NCBI RefSeq assembly: GCF_020740795.1
Contig: NC_067304.1
Location: forward strand, 4,578,056-4,642,055
Direction of reading: 5' to 3'
DNA length: 64,000 bases
DNA from: Apus apus
Taxonomy: Eukaryota; Chordata; Aves; Apodiformes; Apodidae
The notes below the pieces were generated by a model that saw nothing but the letters and a program-made list of their open reading frames with translations, made no database searches and was not told the origin of the DNA. The translations under genes were made by a program, and so were the position numbers. Positions 38,910 to 51,430 of this stretch are shown here, piece after piece (the stretch's first letter is position 1; every line of letters starts with the position of its first letter).

Positions 38910-41900
38910 GCCCCGCTCAAACACCTTTTATTTCTTCCTCGCCCATATAAATTTAGAATAGCCTTCCTCTGAAATCGTATACAAAATATTTACTCTAGCG
39001 AATAAATAGACCACGAACATCTCGCAGACAGCACACGGTATCCGAAGAAACACAAGCATCCACACATCCTTCCTTGAACCTGGAGGTTCACACCAGCCTG
39101 GTACCAGAACCACCTTCTCCCTTCTCCCCCCCTCAGCTCCCAAAGCCCCAGCGCACGAAAGGAAAGGACAGGCACGGTGTGATTCACCCGTGAGAAGAAA
39201 GCAGGAGGGCACCTGGAAGAGATCACCCATGGTCACCCTTGGGAGAGCTGGTACTGAGACCTGCACGTGGTGCAGCCATCGAGTCCTGGGGAGGTTCCAC
39301 ACAGGTTGGATCTGTAGCAGCGTGGGAGGGGTGTGCCCACCTCCACCTGAGCAGGAAGGGTTCTGAAGTGGTCTATAGACAGGGCAAGGCCACAGCAAGG
39401 GGCACGGTCCCACCAGCCCAGCTCCAGCCCCTCACATCACTGCAAACCCTCAACCCCCTCTCCCTCCTGCTCCCTCTCCCTGTTCCCCAAAACTGCTGCC
39501 TTTTTGTCCTCCACACAGAAAGCTGCTCCTTGTCCTCCAGCTGCCCACCACCCACCCACTCCTGCACCCCTCCTCTCCTGCACACAGCCCCACTCTCAGG
39601 GCCATCAGCCACATCTGTTTGGGGCCGAACTCCCACGGGGACAGGTTTAGTGAAGACAGTTGGGTCTTGGCAAACTCTCCTTCCTGTACCCATCTGCCCA
39701 CTCTGTTGGGAGCTGGCACATGGCCCAGCAGATTTCTCCCGATGGAACAAGAGGGTAAGAAGGAAAGGAGCAATTCCTGAGTTCACTGGCTTTCACTCCA
39801 GATGGGAGACATGGGAAGAAGGGTGCAGAGGAAGGAGAGAAATCAAGTAGATCTTCTCATACTTGCTGAAATGGCTGAACAAAAAAGCAGCACAGCCAGA
39901 GGACAAGTGGATAAGGAGTTCCTGGTTCAGGCTGGATTGTCTCTCCAGCTGAAGTGGAGCATAAGCTCTGTTACCAATCCAGCCACAGGTCAGGCCAAAG
40001 CCAGATGTCAGGCACCCATCTAGGATCAGCAGCAAAGAGCAAGAGCAGCTGCTGCAGAGTCACAAGTCCAGTCACTCGGAGGTCTTTTTTGAACATAAAT
40101 GAAGAGCAAGCACCTCCCACAGAGCACATCTGAATTAAGAGGAAACTGGACAAACCCAGCCTGCCCTCTCCTAGGGGCAGTGAGATCAGACCTCTGGATG
40201 CAGACACCAAACTCACCAAGGAGACCTGGGTGCCAAGCCCATGACCCAGGACAACGAAGGGGATGGGAGAACAGGTCTGAGACCCAACCTGCACTGACTG
40301 ATCCCAAGCCCTCCAGCTCAGCTGCTGCACAACCCGTGAGCCCAAACCCACTCAGGTCCACCAGCTACAGACAGGATATCACTGCCCCAAAGCCACCACA
40401 GCAGATGGAGAGCAGGTCACTCAGGGAGCCTAGCAGGATTTAGCCTTTTCCTCTTGAGGGACACATACAAGTTATGAATCAAGAACTGCAGCATCTTTTT
40501 CTTTCACATTCCAAACCAAAGGACATTATAAAACAAGGCTGCCTCCCCCTCAAGCTTACTGCTTTCTCAAGGATCACTCAAGGCATTCCAGGCCTTTCTC
40601 ATCCAACCCATACGCCTGAAGTTTGGTGTGGATGCCCTCTCTAGGCACTTAAACAAATGGCTCAATTATCAAAAGCACTTTTACACTAGGAAAAATAAAG
40701 GATTCTTTAGCACTCAAGTAGGAATGTGCTTGAAAAATCTTGGGTCAGAGGTAACTGATCACTAGAAGCGTTTATCCAAGAAACACACCAACTTTGGCAA
40801 GAACGTTTTGCCTCAAACACTTCCTGCTGAAGCCTGAAGTGGACAGAGAGCAGGGTAGGAAGTACAGACAAAAAGCTGTTTATGGAAGTGGTTAAGCAGC
40901 TGCCAAATCCATCCCCAAAACAGCTGCATTTCAGCACACAAAGCTTGTTGTGGGAAATGGAGGCTGGTAGGCATATAATTGGAGAAGAAATAAAACAACA
41001 ACAGTTACCCTTTACGGGAAAGAAATGTTTAAAAAGCTTAGGAGAAATTCTCTCAGGACCCGTCTGCAGACAGCAGGGGAGTAACCTTGCTTCCATGCCA
41101 AGGAATAGTCTGACAAGACCTTGCAAAAATAGCAACATTCTGCCCTTCAGCAGAACCTCAGCAGTGCATCTCACTGCCCACACACCTCCACAGAAAATTA
41201 CTCACAAACGCTTTGTTTAGACCAGCTAAGGACTGGTGAGCCTCTTGTGCACACTCCCAGCCTGGCCTCCCAGCACTCAGTTCATGCCTCCTCTACAATT
41301 TAGAGGCAGAGTTTGGGTCATTCCCCAGTCTAAGTGCTGACTGAGGGCCAGGACCTTGACTCCTTGTTGGCGTACAGCACCTTTTAGGGGCCAGCTGTGG
41401 AAAAGACAAAATACCTAGATGTGTTAGGGAAGAGGCAGCAGCCCAGAGAGCCGAGGGCTGAGAGGTCAGACTCACTGAGAACTGTGTGAAGAAAGCTAAA
41501 AACAATCATTAAATAAATTAAAGAAAGTTAATAAGTCCTTTCCACCTGATGCAACTTGGTGCATAGGTAAAAGGTAAGTCACCTTTTGGAATTGGTCCTA
41601 ACGAAACATTACTTGTTTTTGCAAAACAAGACATTGTAACTTTTCTCCTAAGTGGTTTCTCCAGGTCAGAACAGAGGTGGGGAAGAACAGAAGTGTGTGT
41701 GCACACACGGGCACCCCCTTTTGCCCCATGGCCAAACCTTAGCTACTCATCTCTTTCTTTTTCCAAGGGAATCTCCCAGTGTCCCATTTGCAGAAGTATT
41801 GCTCTAGCAGTTGAGTAAAAGCAGCAGGGGAAGATGAAACTCTAACTGGAGAACAGGAGAGCATATTATTTCTTCCTCCCTTCCCCAAACCACTGCCTCT

Positions 41901-42256
41901 CCTCAGTTTAGGTAGAATTACACAGAAACATGACCCGTTATTAAAGGAAAAGTCCATTTCCTTTCTCTGCCCTAACTCCCTTTGGTGCTGGCTGTGCAGT
42001 GCTTTCTTTAGACAAAGGCAGCTTTGGAAAGCACTGATGGCCTGAAGCACAATGCCCCGATGCCTCATATTTACACCTGAGATTAGCCCTGTTGCACCTC
42101 TCCTGCCCCCAGCCCCAGAACTACCCCCTAGGGCTACAGCAACAGCGTGGGGAGAGCAGGTGCCACACGAGGCTCCCCACAAGTGGCTGTGTGAACACAC
42201 ACACATCTCATTTCACCACGTGCAGGCACCCGTGTGCTGCCCTCGTGCCTTCCACA
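38910..42256 (-). other. SLC45A3: Probable SLC45A3 3' UTR
   Basis: Between the stop codon at 42257 and the poly(A) signal at 38927 I see no exon. A 161-codon open frame at 38928-39413 (minus) ends at the poly(A) signal and has no recognisable domain. The extent is inference. Confidence 0.5.
38927..38932 (-). terminator. Candidate poly(A) signal of SLC45A3
   Basis: The minus strand reads GAAGAAATAAAAGG, preceded by an AT-rich segment (38935-39010) and followed by GC-rich DNA. No other minus-strand gene lies between this site and the SLC45A3 stop codon, which would give a 3' UTR of about 3.3 kb. Confidence 0.55.
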
Positions 42257-42712
42257 TCACACGGAATACTTCGCCATGTCACTCTTATCAAAGACAACTT
42301 TGGTTGCAAAGTAAATGGCCACCAGGCCAAAGCCAGCAGCTGACACCATGTAGGCAGTCACCGACTGCGTAAACTGGACGATGGACCCCATGAAGAGGGA
42401 GGGGACAACCTGAGAGAGGAGGAAAGCACTGTCCAAAATAGCCAGGTCCAGGCAGATCCCTCGGCCAGGAGGCACCGAGTCCGGTTCTCCCACCATCATC
42501 ATGAGGGAGACGTCGCAGGAGGAGCTGACACACAGAGCTGAGCTGGCAGCTGCAGGAGAGGAGGAAGAGGAGGAAGAGGAGAAGAGGATCCCGGCATGTC
42601 CGTTCTGGTAAGGCAGCTTCTGGCTGGAAAGGAGGCCTTTGGAGAAGGCTGATTTCTTGTCCAATCGAGCCGCGTCTTCCTCCTCTTTGCTCTTGTACTT
42701 ATGCAAAAACAC
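42257..42712 (-). CDS. SLC45A3: SLC45A3 last coding exon
   Basis: A 456-base coding part runs from VFLHKYKSKEEED to DKSDMAKYSV and stop. It holds the variable loop with the serine run, then GRGICLDLAILDSAFLLSQV and the last helices. The acceptor is TTTCCCCCCAG. Confidence 0.96.
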   Translation of the reverse strand: MFLHKYKSKEEEDAARLDKKSAFSKGLLSSQKLPYQNGHAGILFSSSSSSSSPAAASSALCVSSSCDVSLMMMVGEPDSVPPGRGICLDLAILDSAFLLSQVVPSLFMGSIVQFTQSVTAYMVSAAGFGLVAIYFATKVVFDKSDMAKYSV

Positions 42713-45700
42713 CTGGGGGGAAAGAAGGGCATGTGAGGAGTGAGCTGGCAGGGGAGCTGGTGGGGGCCCATGTTTTGTGCAGGAGAGCAAAGCCCTTCTG
42801 TGCTTGGTAGGTGTGGGGTCAGGCTGTTGGAGGTGGGGAGTGCCTGCAGTGAGCCTGGCCCGTGTGAGATGGCCTCCAGGGGCCAGCCTGGCTTCTCCCA
42901 GCTGGCACAGGATTCAAAGCAACCCTGACTCACCAGGGAAACCTGGCCAAGTGGTGCCTTTGCTGTGTGGAAGCTCTGGGGCTCAGCAGACTTGCTGCAG
43001 CCCAAAGCTAGGCCAGGCTCAGCCTGGGGACATTTTGCGCTGAGCCCCAGGTTGTCACCTCCTCACTGGGTGCCAAGGGAATCTGGGCACCAACTACAGC
43101 TCACCCCATCCTGACATCAGCTGATGTGCACTTGCTGGACAGGAGTGAAGGGCCAGAGACCACTTTGAACAGATCACAAAGCCCAACAGTCCATTCCAGT
43201 GCCAACACAAGTATTCATAAAGACTGGGAACCCAAAACCTTCCTGCTGAAGAGCCCAAAGGGCAGACAAACAGCTGAAAGCCCTGGATGCATGGTCACTT
43301 CAGCCACTTCTTAATCTCTGAGGTACTTAAGAGTGACATCAGCTGAGATGGCACAATGCTGGGAACTCAGGAAGGAGCTCTTTTCTCAGCTCTGCAATGG
43401 ACTGTGCATGCATGACCTCAACTGAGTTGCTTCATCTGCCTGACCTCAGCCTCTTCACTCAGGCTAGAAAAGGAAGGTGGGGGGAAGAAAAATCTTTTTC
43501 TTCTCACCTTTTTTTGCCTTGTTCTGCTCAAGCTGAGGTCTCTGGGCCATGCCTCATCCCAGCAGCACCACACAGAGTGCTTTGCTCCCCATTAACAGGC
43601 AGTCATGTGCAGGCAGTGAAACTGCTGCAGAGCTCCAGCTTGAAAACTCCAGGGCATTTGCCATTTATGCAACAGCCACTGGGCTGCACGGGGCGGAGCA
43701 GGTAACGAAGGACATTATCTGCATGGGGAGGTTGAACAAAGAAAATAAAAAGGAAAAAAGGAAAAAAGAAAAAAAAAAAAGCACCTGTTGGAGAGCGGGA
43801 GCACTGCACCCAGCTGCAGGGGCTTGCTGGAGCTGCCCTTCCTTTTGCAGGAGGGACAGGGACACATCCAGAGGAGGGCCCCGCTGGGGCAGCAGTGTGG
43901 GCACTCCAGCTCTGCTGCAGGCCATCCCAAAGCCTTGCAGCAGTCTTGGCACCCACCCAGCTACACCCAGCCCTGCCCTAGTGTAAGTCAGCACCAGGCA
44001 GTCGGTCTCTGTTCACGCTGCCCCAGGCCACGGCTGCAGATCAGTAGCACAAACAGTTTCAGATTCAGTCGCAGAGATCAGAGGAGAACTTCACTAAACA
44101 GCAGTCATCTTCACAAAGCTTTACCTGGGCTCTGCTCAGCTGCTCACTGCACCCTTCAACTCCTTCACTCGGCACAGGCTTATGAATTTACACTTAAATG
44201 CATTAATCCAGGACTTCACTTATCTTATGTGGAGCTTAAAAATCCTCCCACGTGCCTCCTACTGCCATCAGACTTCAAAGCAACTCACAGCCCAGCACAG
44301 AAGGGGCATTGTGTGAGCTGAGCTAGCATGTCCCCCGCAGTTCCTGCCCTTCCTATTTGCCACTGACGTGCCCAGAAGCCTGTTCAGCTGCCCTGAGGGT
44401 TCATGCCACGTTTCTTGGTTTCTGTACTGATCCAGGCTTGGACTCCAGAGATATAAGTTCTGGCAGGGGTGTTTGAACACCTAGTGTGGAGAATTAATTT
44501 AAATCTAGAGGAATGAGCTTAGTGAGAACCTATGCTTTAAAATCACACAGGATACAAACACAGGAGCCACTGGTGCCTCAAGCAGCAGCTTTATCTTCCT
44601 TGATGGGGAGCAGTGGGCATGAGGAACCTCATCTGCAGAAGGTGTGAATGCCCACCATGCACCTCACCTCCACCAAGAGCTGTTAGAACATGCAGATCTT
44701 TTCCTCCTGTTCTAGACAATTTTCAGTGGCCATGTGAAGATGAGAGGGCATGCAGGAGAAAGGAGAGACTTACACAGCCTGGGCAAAGCAAGTAGCTCCA
44801 GCTGAGGTGGCCTCGCAGGCTTTCACCAACGATCCTGCCCAGGGTGGAAGCAACAGCCCCTTTGGATGCCCCTTCTGCTGATTTGCTTCGGGAGGAGTGT
44901 TTAAAGTTAAAAAAGAGTGGAAAAAAATAAAGAGAGGGAGGAGAGGAAGCAGGAACGAGGGAAGGCAAACAGAAACGGGGACAGATTTCAACAGTCAGAA
45001 AAAAGAAGAGAACAGAAATGGGGAAGATGGGGAACTTTCTGCAAAAGGCATTTTAGTGACTGCTTCTTGTGGGGTCCCTGCAGCCTGCTGCAAAGGAGTT
45101 GGTAAAGGAAGGAGGAACTTTCAAGTCAGGGCAACAGAGACCAAACCCAGCTACACACCACACCTCATTGTACTAGGAGTGTTTCCCCATCAATCCTTTG
45201 GCAAACTCTTGGGAATGTGGCCTTCACATTCCCAGCCTGTGGAGTTTGGTTTTCATTCTGCTGATAATATGTTCATGGGAGAGCCGAGCCAAGCTGAAGT
45301 TCTTGCGAAGCACAACCCTCCCTCCTACCCCTACCCTGACAGGGTGCCTGCTGCAAATTGGGATGGGTTGGTCAGAAGTATTTGTTCAATGTGAACATCT
45401 GGATGCCTGTGGTAAAAACTCCTACTTATTTCACTGTGCAGTGAACCGCCTGCCATTGGGATGAAAGAGCTGCTCTCAAACCACAAATTAATTTTGCATT
45501 TGCAGCACAAGAGAAACTCTTATTAATCCAGTGTGCAACTCAGGAACCTCCTAGGACTTCTCCACAAGGATAACATCTGTGGCACAGGATTACTAGCTTT
45601 TTGTGTTGGTGTCAAAAGTTTCACAACGTTTATTTATCTCGGAGCTAGGGGAATAGGAAGAACCTCAGTTTTCATTTTACTGGTCTTCATACTGTGGACA

Positions 45701-48700
45701 AAAATTGGAAAGGAGGACCTCTAAGGGCTGAAAATTCTTAAGTTTTTTAGCACCTCAAATTGGCAGTGCTGCAAATGTGCCTTGGTTGCAGAATGCACAC
45801 AGGTGTAACCTGCACCAGTTGCCCTAGAAAAATATGCAGAACACACAGGAACATCCCTTTTGATATACCAACCCTAGCTGATTTCTCCCATCTTGCCCAC
45901 TCACCACTTTTAAAAAATTGCATAAAGCTTGTTGTGAGCAGGGGATGCCTGAGGAAGGAGATGCTAAACTCTCTTATTTCCTCCATTTCAGAGCAACCTT
46001 CAGAGAAGACCCAGCCTGGAGACAAAAGACACGAGGAAAACCTTTGCACACAGGCATGTGTTCCTGTTCCATGGGTTGAACTGATTGTACCAGTTACAAG
46101 TGGCAGAAGAGGCTGGCCAAGCTGTCCTCAGAGCTGTCTGGCACACTGCTCTCTGCAGCAGAGCCCTACCTGCTTTTCATGGTGGTACAGAGATGCCAGC
46201 GTGTAGGGCAGGATCTGGAGTGCAGAGAAGGTGAAGCCCGTCAGAGCAGCTGAGATGGTGACAACGATGACACTGTGGGAAAGGCACATGACAAAGGCAG
46301 CCACGGGGAAGAACACCACGCTGGCCAGGTAGACCACCCGTGTCCCAAACTGCTTCACCATCCGGTCCATGATTGTCGAGAAGAAGATGGAAGTGACACA
46401 CTGCAGGAAGAGGCCCAAGCTGCCCATCCGGACACCTGCAGGGAGGCAGAGGTGGTGACAGACACTGTCCTGACTGCACCCAGGCCTCCCACAGTCCTGA
46501 CACCTCGGGGCCTCCTTCCCTCTCCTTTGGGACCCAGCTCCACAGGGTCCATGCAGAGTGTGGCACAGCCTCAGACAGTCCTGACAGCCACAGAGCAGCA
46601 TCACCCAATACATCCCACCCTCCACCAGCAGCATACATGTGCTTCTGGGCACCTTCCTACTCTTGACCCAGGATCTGTCACCTGCTTGTGAACAAGGATC
46701 TGTTATCATCCGATGCCAAAACCAGCAACTGAACAAAAGGAACAAGGAATTGTGCTTAAGCCAAGGTAAAGTACAAAACAGCCACTAAATGACTGCAGTA
46801 TCCGGTAGCATTCCGGACCTTACCCTTTGCAAAGATCTATCAGATTTCAGGGAATTAAAACCATTAACTCTTTGGAGCAAGGATCATTACTCAACACATG
46901 CTTCTATGACAGGTAGCACAATGGAGTCCTGGCCTGCTGGAAGCCATACAGTGCAAGTGTTAAATAATAATTAAGCTCCCTCTAAGTTAAACAGACACCC
47001 AGCACAAAGAGGCAGTGTACTGCAGAGCTCAGGGAGGCAGTGAGTGGAAAACTCTGTGGGCAAGATATGCAGCTGGAAGAGAAAGGCAGGGAGGGGCCTC
47101 CAAGAATAAAAGACTTAGATCAGGGAGAGGAAAAGAAAGGGTGGGCAGCGAGTCAAGGCTCTGGCACAACACAGTAGGCAAAACAGGACAGGTAATGTGC
47201 TGCAGTGAGCAGTGTCCCATGATGTGGATGTGGCAGCTGCCGACTGCAGCAATGAGAGCTACCAGGGAGGACCTGAGGGATGGGAGCTGGGAAAGCTGCT
47301 CTGGGGCTCCCTAGATACAGAGGGGAGATGGAATCTCACAGTTGCATGACAGGGAGATGGAGCAAAGCCCACCTCAATGCTATGGAGCATGTCCCAGATT
47401 TCCAGCCCATGCACTCCAAGAGATGGGGAGCACCATCACCCCTTGCTTAAAAAGGAGGGAAGAGCAGCAGAAGGACCTGGCCGGGGCAGCCACAGCTTGC
47501 AGACAGAGCTGGATCCATCCTGTTCAGCATGCAACCTGCCAGACTGTTCTGCCACTCAACAATTCAGCCCCAGGCCAGGGCTGCCCTGCCAGGTCTTGGT
47601 CTGTGCTTGGTAGCTTGAAGGAGAAAGAGGCGTTTCCCTATTAGGCCCACTGTGCAATGCTCTGGGGATCACAGGGAATGCTTTTTTTCCTGACCCATCT
47701 GCAGAAAGTCTAGTTTCCTGCAACCTTTTTTCTGCCATTACTAGCAGAGCTGAGCCCATTCCCAGCTCCCACTAAACACCCCTGTCCTAGGGAACAAGTG
47801 CTGCAGCCTCAGAGCAGCTGGTTTGCTTCTCACCTTCATCGTAGTGACGTCTGGCATCCGTGCCTGGCTTGGCCCTGGGGACACCATGGTACAGCCCTTC
47901 CCCAACAAAGTCTGTGTAGAACAGCATGAAAGTCATGAGTGCCATCCAGCTGCAGAGCTCGGCCACGAACAGGCGCCGGATGACCTTGGGGATGCGGCAG
48001 TAGAGGCTGTGGAGCCGCGGCACCAGCGTGCAGAGGTTCCTCAGGGCCTGCACCATGTGCCTGGCCTGCAGGAGACACGAGCTCCTGGAAAGCTGGCAAA
48101 GGCAGCAGGCAGGAGGTGAGGGCTTCGGGGGAGTGTCCTTCAGCACTGGGCCATCCAGAACATCTGCCTGGGTGGCTGCCTCCTCTGTCACAAAGAGCGT
48201 GGCCAGCACACAGCCGAGGAAGATGACAGCGAGGAGGCTGAAGAGGCAGGTCTCCTGCCCTCCCAGGTAGGGGGCCAGGAAGCTGCCACCCCAGTCAATG
48301 GCTGGGAGGAGGTAGCCAATGCAGCCCCCCAAGCTGATCATGAAGGCATACACAGAGAAGGCCTGGCGGCAGTTGTCTGGCTCCTGGAAGAGGTCTGAGA
48401 GCAGGGCCTCCAGTGGAGTGAAGCAGACCTGGCCACAGAAATCCAGCAACCCGATGCCCAGGATGAGGAAGGTGATCTCCAGCGGGCGGGTGTTGAGGGC
48501 AAACAGGCTGGCCAGGCTGCTGGCGTGTGGGATCACAAAGAGGCTCAGCAGGACACCCAGGCACAGCATCCAGATGAAAGGTCTTCTCCGGCCATAGCTG
48601 CTGTGCCAGTGGTCACTAGCAGATCCGATCAGTGGGACAAAAACCAAGCCAAGGACAGGTCCTATCCCTGGAAAAGAGAAACAGATGTCATTAGGGCGAC

Positions 48701-49104
48701 TGATCTGGAGGACATTGGTCTGTGTGCACTGTAAAAGAAGCTTGGGATGTTTTAGGAGCTCAGTAAGCTTCACTGGGTCACAGCCCCCTTCTCCAAACAC
48801 AAAGCTGCCCTTGATACAACAGCAGCCCTGCAAGGACCCCACAGAGACAAGCCACCATGTCCTTACTCGACCCTGTCCTGCAGGCAGTAAGAGGAAACAC
48901 GCACCTCTAAAAAGAGAGAAAAAACCACCTACCTAAAACCATGGTCATGAACTTCTCCTCCACACCCACTTCCAGCAGCAGCGGAGGCACGTAGGTGATC
49001 CCTGCAGCCAGGCAGACCTCCAGGCCAAACGTCAGGGAGTTGACCAGCAGGAGCTGGGTCCTGTGGCTGTGGAAGAGCATGGTGGCCCAGGCCCTCTGTG
49101 CCAT
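42257..49104 (-). CDS. SLC45A3: SLC45A3 (prostein), major facilitator membrane transporter
   Basis: Four coding exons (49104-48933, 48667-47834, 46435-46170, 42712-42257) join in frame into 575 residues; human prostein is about 20 shorter. SLC45A3 is a member of the SLC45 family of proton-coupled sugar transporters, with twelve membrane helices. Seen: an N-terminal helix pair (LLLVNSLTFGLEVCLAAGIT), the loop 2-3 signature YGRRRPFIW (82-90), the conserved LDFCGQVCFTPLEALLSDLF, a central cytoplasmic loop rich in Cys/Ser/Leu, AELCSWMALMTFMLFYTDF, SAALTGFTFSALQILPYTLA, and the C-terminal IYFATKVVFDKSDMAKYSV. Between the last helices the loop has an eight-serine run (469-476) next to an acidic/lysine-rich stretch, absent as such from the human protein and probably accounting for part of the extra length. 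The start is the first ATG after an in-frame TGA. Regulation is not visible beyond a possible upstream leader exon. Confidence 0.97.
43340..43465 (+). mobile_element. Possible MIR-like SINE remnant
   Basis: CTCAGCTCTGCAATGGACTG, then GACCTCAACTGAGTTGCTTC, then CATCTGCCTGACCTCAGCCT follow the layout of the MIR centre (GGCTCTGCCACT ... GACCTTGGGCAAGTCACTT ... CCTCAG). It lies in the last SLC45A3 intron. Confidence 0.4.
46170..46435 (-). CDS. SLC45A3: SLC45A3 coding exon 3
   Basis: A 266-base exon runs from GVRMGSLGLFLQ to SLYHHEKQ; acceptor CCCTGCAG, donor AAGCAG/GTAGGG. It encodes about three membrane helices, including the highly conserved GFTFSALQILPYTLA. Confidence 0.96.
47834..48667 (-). 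CDS. SLC45A3: SLC45A3 coding exon 2
   Basis: An 834-base exon covers helices 2 to about 8, with the GRRRPF signature and the central loop. The acceptor is CTCTTTTCCAG before 48667; the donor is GATGAAG/GTGAGA. Confidence 0.96.
48933..49104 (-). CDS. SLC45A3: SLC45A3 coding exon 1
   Basis: It encodes MAQRAWATMLFHSHR through FMTMVL plus one base of Gly58 (donor TTTTAG/GTAGGT): the cytoplasmic N-terminus and first helix. The GTG codons upstream in frame are not starts. Confidence 0.95.
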
Positions 49105-50203
49105 GCTGCCCCTCACTGACACAGGGCTGTGTCACTCCGGCTGCAGCACTCCCAGGGATGCCCCACAAGCAAGGTCTGGAGCTTCCCTTCCTGGTCTGCT
49201 GGACAGATGCTGCCTCCCATTTTTAGCAATGGTGAATTAACCATCTTTTCCTCTTCCTCTCATTGCAAGATGTGGCCCCAGCAATGTTGAGTCCGGGGGT
49301 GGGCAGGCAGGGATCCCACTCCAGGCTTCTCCTTCTGCTCACATGCTGTGGTGTGGGAGAAGAGAGAGCTTGTTAGACACAGCAGGGTCCAGGGCAGGGG
49401 AAAGGGCTGAAAACAGGTACCACAAAGACACATCACCACTGAAAGAGACAGTCCCTTTCCCAACAGGCTTGCAAGGCACATGAGGGTGAAGAGAGGACAT
49501 CTGGGAGGTGGCAGGGTTAAAAGACACAAACTACATTGGTGCCAGGTTTCTGTCCAAGGGCTTGTGACTGGTGAGACAAGCACCTGTCAGACGTGGTTTG
49601 GTAAAATCCCATTCTGCCTCGGGGCTAAGGGAGGTCTAATGACCTCTCAGGGTCCTGTCCAGCCTCATCTTATAGATGGGCAGTTGTAGCAGAGGGACAA
49701 AGGATTTAGGGTCCCCTGTCCCATTGAAATCAATTAAGAATCCCCTTCGAGGACCAGCACTGCCTGCAGTCACACAGGGTCATCTCTAGAGACCCATGTC
49801 ACTGTCTAATGACCAGGGCATCCTCTGTGCTGCCCCGCGGGCTCCCAGGGAAGCAGTTTCACCCAAATCCCATCTCCAGCCCCTGAGACGGCACAGAGAA
49901 CAGATGGTGCCTCCATGGAGTTTCACAAACAAACCTGACCCACTTTAGCCTCATCTAACAGTGAACGGCAATTACCTTACTCATTAGTCTGAGTCATTTA
50001 TTTGCCTTGTAACACTCTCTCTCTCTCCAGCTTTCTTCAGAGGGGAGAGGCTACCTGATCAGGACAGGGACTGAGCAGCTAAGGCAGAGTAAGCAGTTGC
50101 CTCTAAATAACCTGTTATGAGCCTGCCCCTGTCAGTCTACAAATGAAAGAAAACCTGCAGGGTTACTGGCATCTAGGTTAGTCCACCAAACTGCTGTTTT
50201 GGT

Positions 50204-50228
50204 AAAAAAAAAAAAAAAAAAAAAAAAA
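50204..50228 (+). repeat. Poly(A) tract
   Basis: An uninterrupted run of 25 A. I see no SINE, LINE or processed gene copy attached on its left side, so it is probably a simple-sequence tract. Confidence 0.9.
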
Positions 50229-51329
50229 GGCATCTCAAGTCTGTAGTTATTCCGGGAAAGGCAGAAAACTCCTGCACAGACACTGATTCAGCAGTAAAAG
50301 AAACTGCTGCCTAATTCTCAGGATTCATGTGCTCTGGCTTCTCACCCCAAATGAGCCACCACAGAGTTTCTCTGTGGGGACAAGGCATAACAGGTCCCGC
50401 TGGCCTCAGTGTGCTTCAGCTTGTGACCCATTTCTGGACTGTGCTCCCAGTTTGCAGAGAAGCTGCTGTCTCCTGTCCCACCACAGCGCAGCCCCTGCTG
50501 CTCCGGGTCCCTTGGATGGAGGAGGGTGAACAGAATGTGAGACAGGCAGGTGGAGTTTATCTCCGCTTGCTCCCTCCCTGGCTGTGGGGGAGCTGTAACT
50601 GTCCCTGCCTGCCTGCACACCCCTTCGTGCCAGAGCAGCTAGCTGGTAGCTCCCTCACTGCAGAGAGTGAATCCATCCGAGGAAATGAGGTAAAAATCCA
50701 GTTTTTCAGCCCAGTGCCTCTCGGAGTTCTTTGCCTTGGTTACAGGGGAAAGGAAAAGGCTCCTAGAGGGAATGTCTCCAGGCCAACCCTTGTCTCCCTC
50801 CTCAGCACCCTGAGGCAGCCAGTGCTGGAGGCCAGACCGTGCAGAGCTGGAAGGGCTGCTCGACCCAGGGCCAAGCAGGAGGCAAAGGGTGGACCAGGAG
50901 GAACTGCTGAACCGTGGCCTTGCTGCAGCTACACTGGTAGAACTTCAGGTTATCACCAAACATGGTGCAAATCATTGCTCCCTAACTGCACAGAGCACAT
51001 GTATTTGACCTCCACCAAGTATCAGTAGACAGGTACAGTTGGGGCAGTCTCTGCATTGTCCCTTTTCTGTTTCTTCCCCTCTTGCCACCAGCCAGCTAAG
51101 CCACAGGTTGCTGCCTGGGTGAAGCTGGAGGGTGGTGGTGAGGTTCTTACACAGATGCAAGCATTGCTCTCTGCCTCTCACTGCTGCAGAGGGCAGGCAC
51201 CACTCCTGAGCTGGAGAGCTGACAGGCTGCCAATTACACACCATAAATACTAATTATTTTCCTTCCAGCATCCCTCACCTTCCCCCTCCACACTCACTTA
51301 GAACTCAACTGTCACAAAAGATATCTCCT

Positions 51330-51430
51330 TTTAACAACTGTGAACATTTAGCTGACTTGCCCAAGGTCAAATAGCAAGCTAACGGCAGAGGGGAACAGCA
51401 ACAGTTCTCCTTTAATCACCAGACAAGGCT
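51330..51430 (+). mobile_element. MIR-like SINE remnant
   Basis: GACTTGCCCAAGGTCAAATA, then GCAAGCTAACGGCAGAGGGG, then TCCTTTAATCACCAGACAAG match the MIR 3' half (ACTTGCCCAAGGTCACACAGC-TAGTAAGTGGCAGAGC). Diverged. Confidence 0.6.

Noticed and set aside
38928-39413. 161-codon minus-strand frame
   Set aside because: It ends at a poly(A) signal, has no domain and no conserved composition; better read as SLC45A3 3' UTR.
49630-49700. Possible MIR fragment (CATCTTATAGATGGGC)
   Set aside because: Too short and diverged to call without a profile search.
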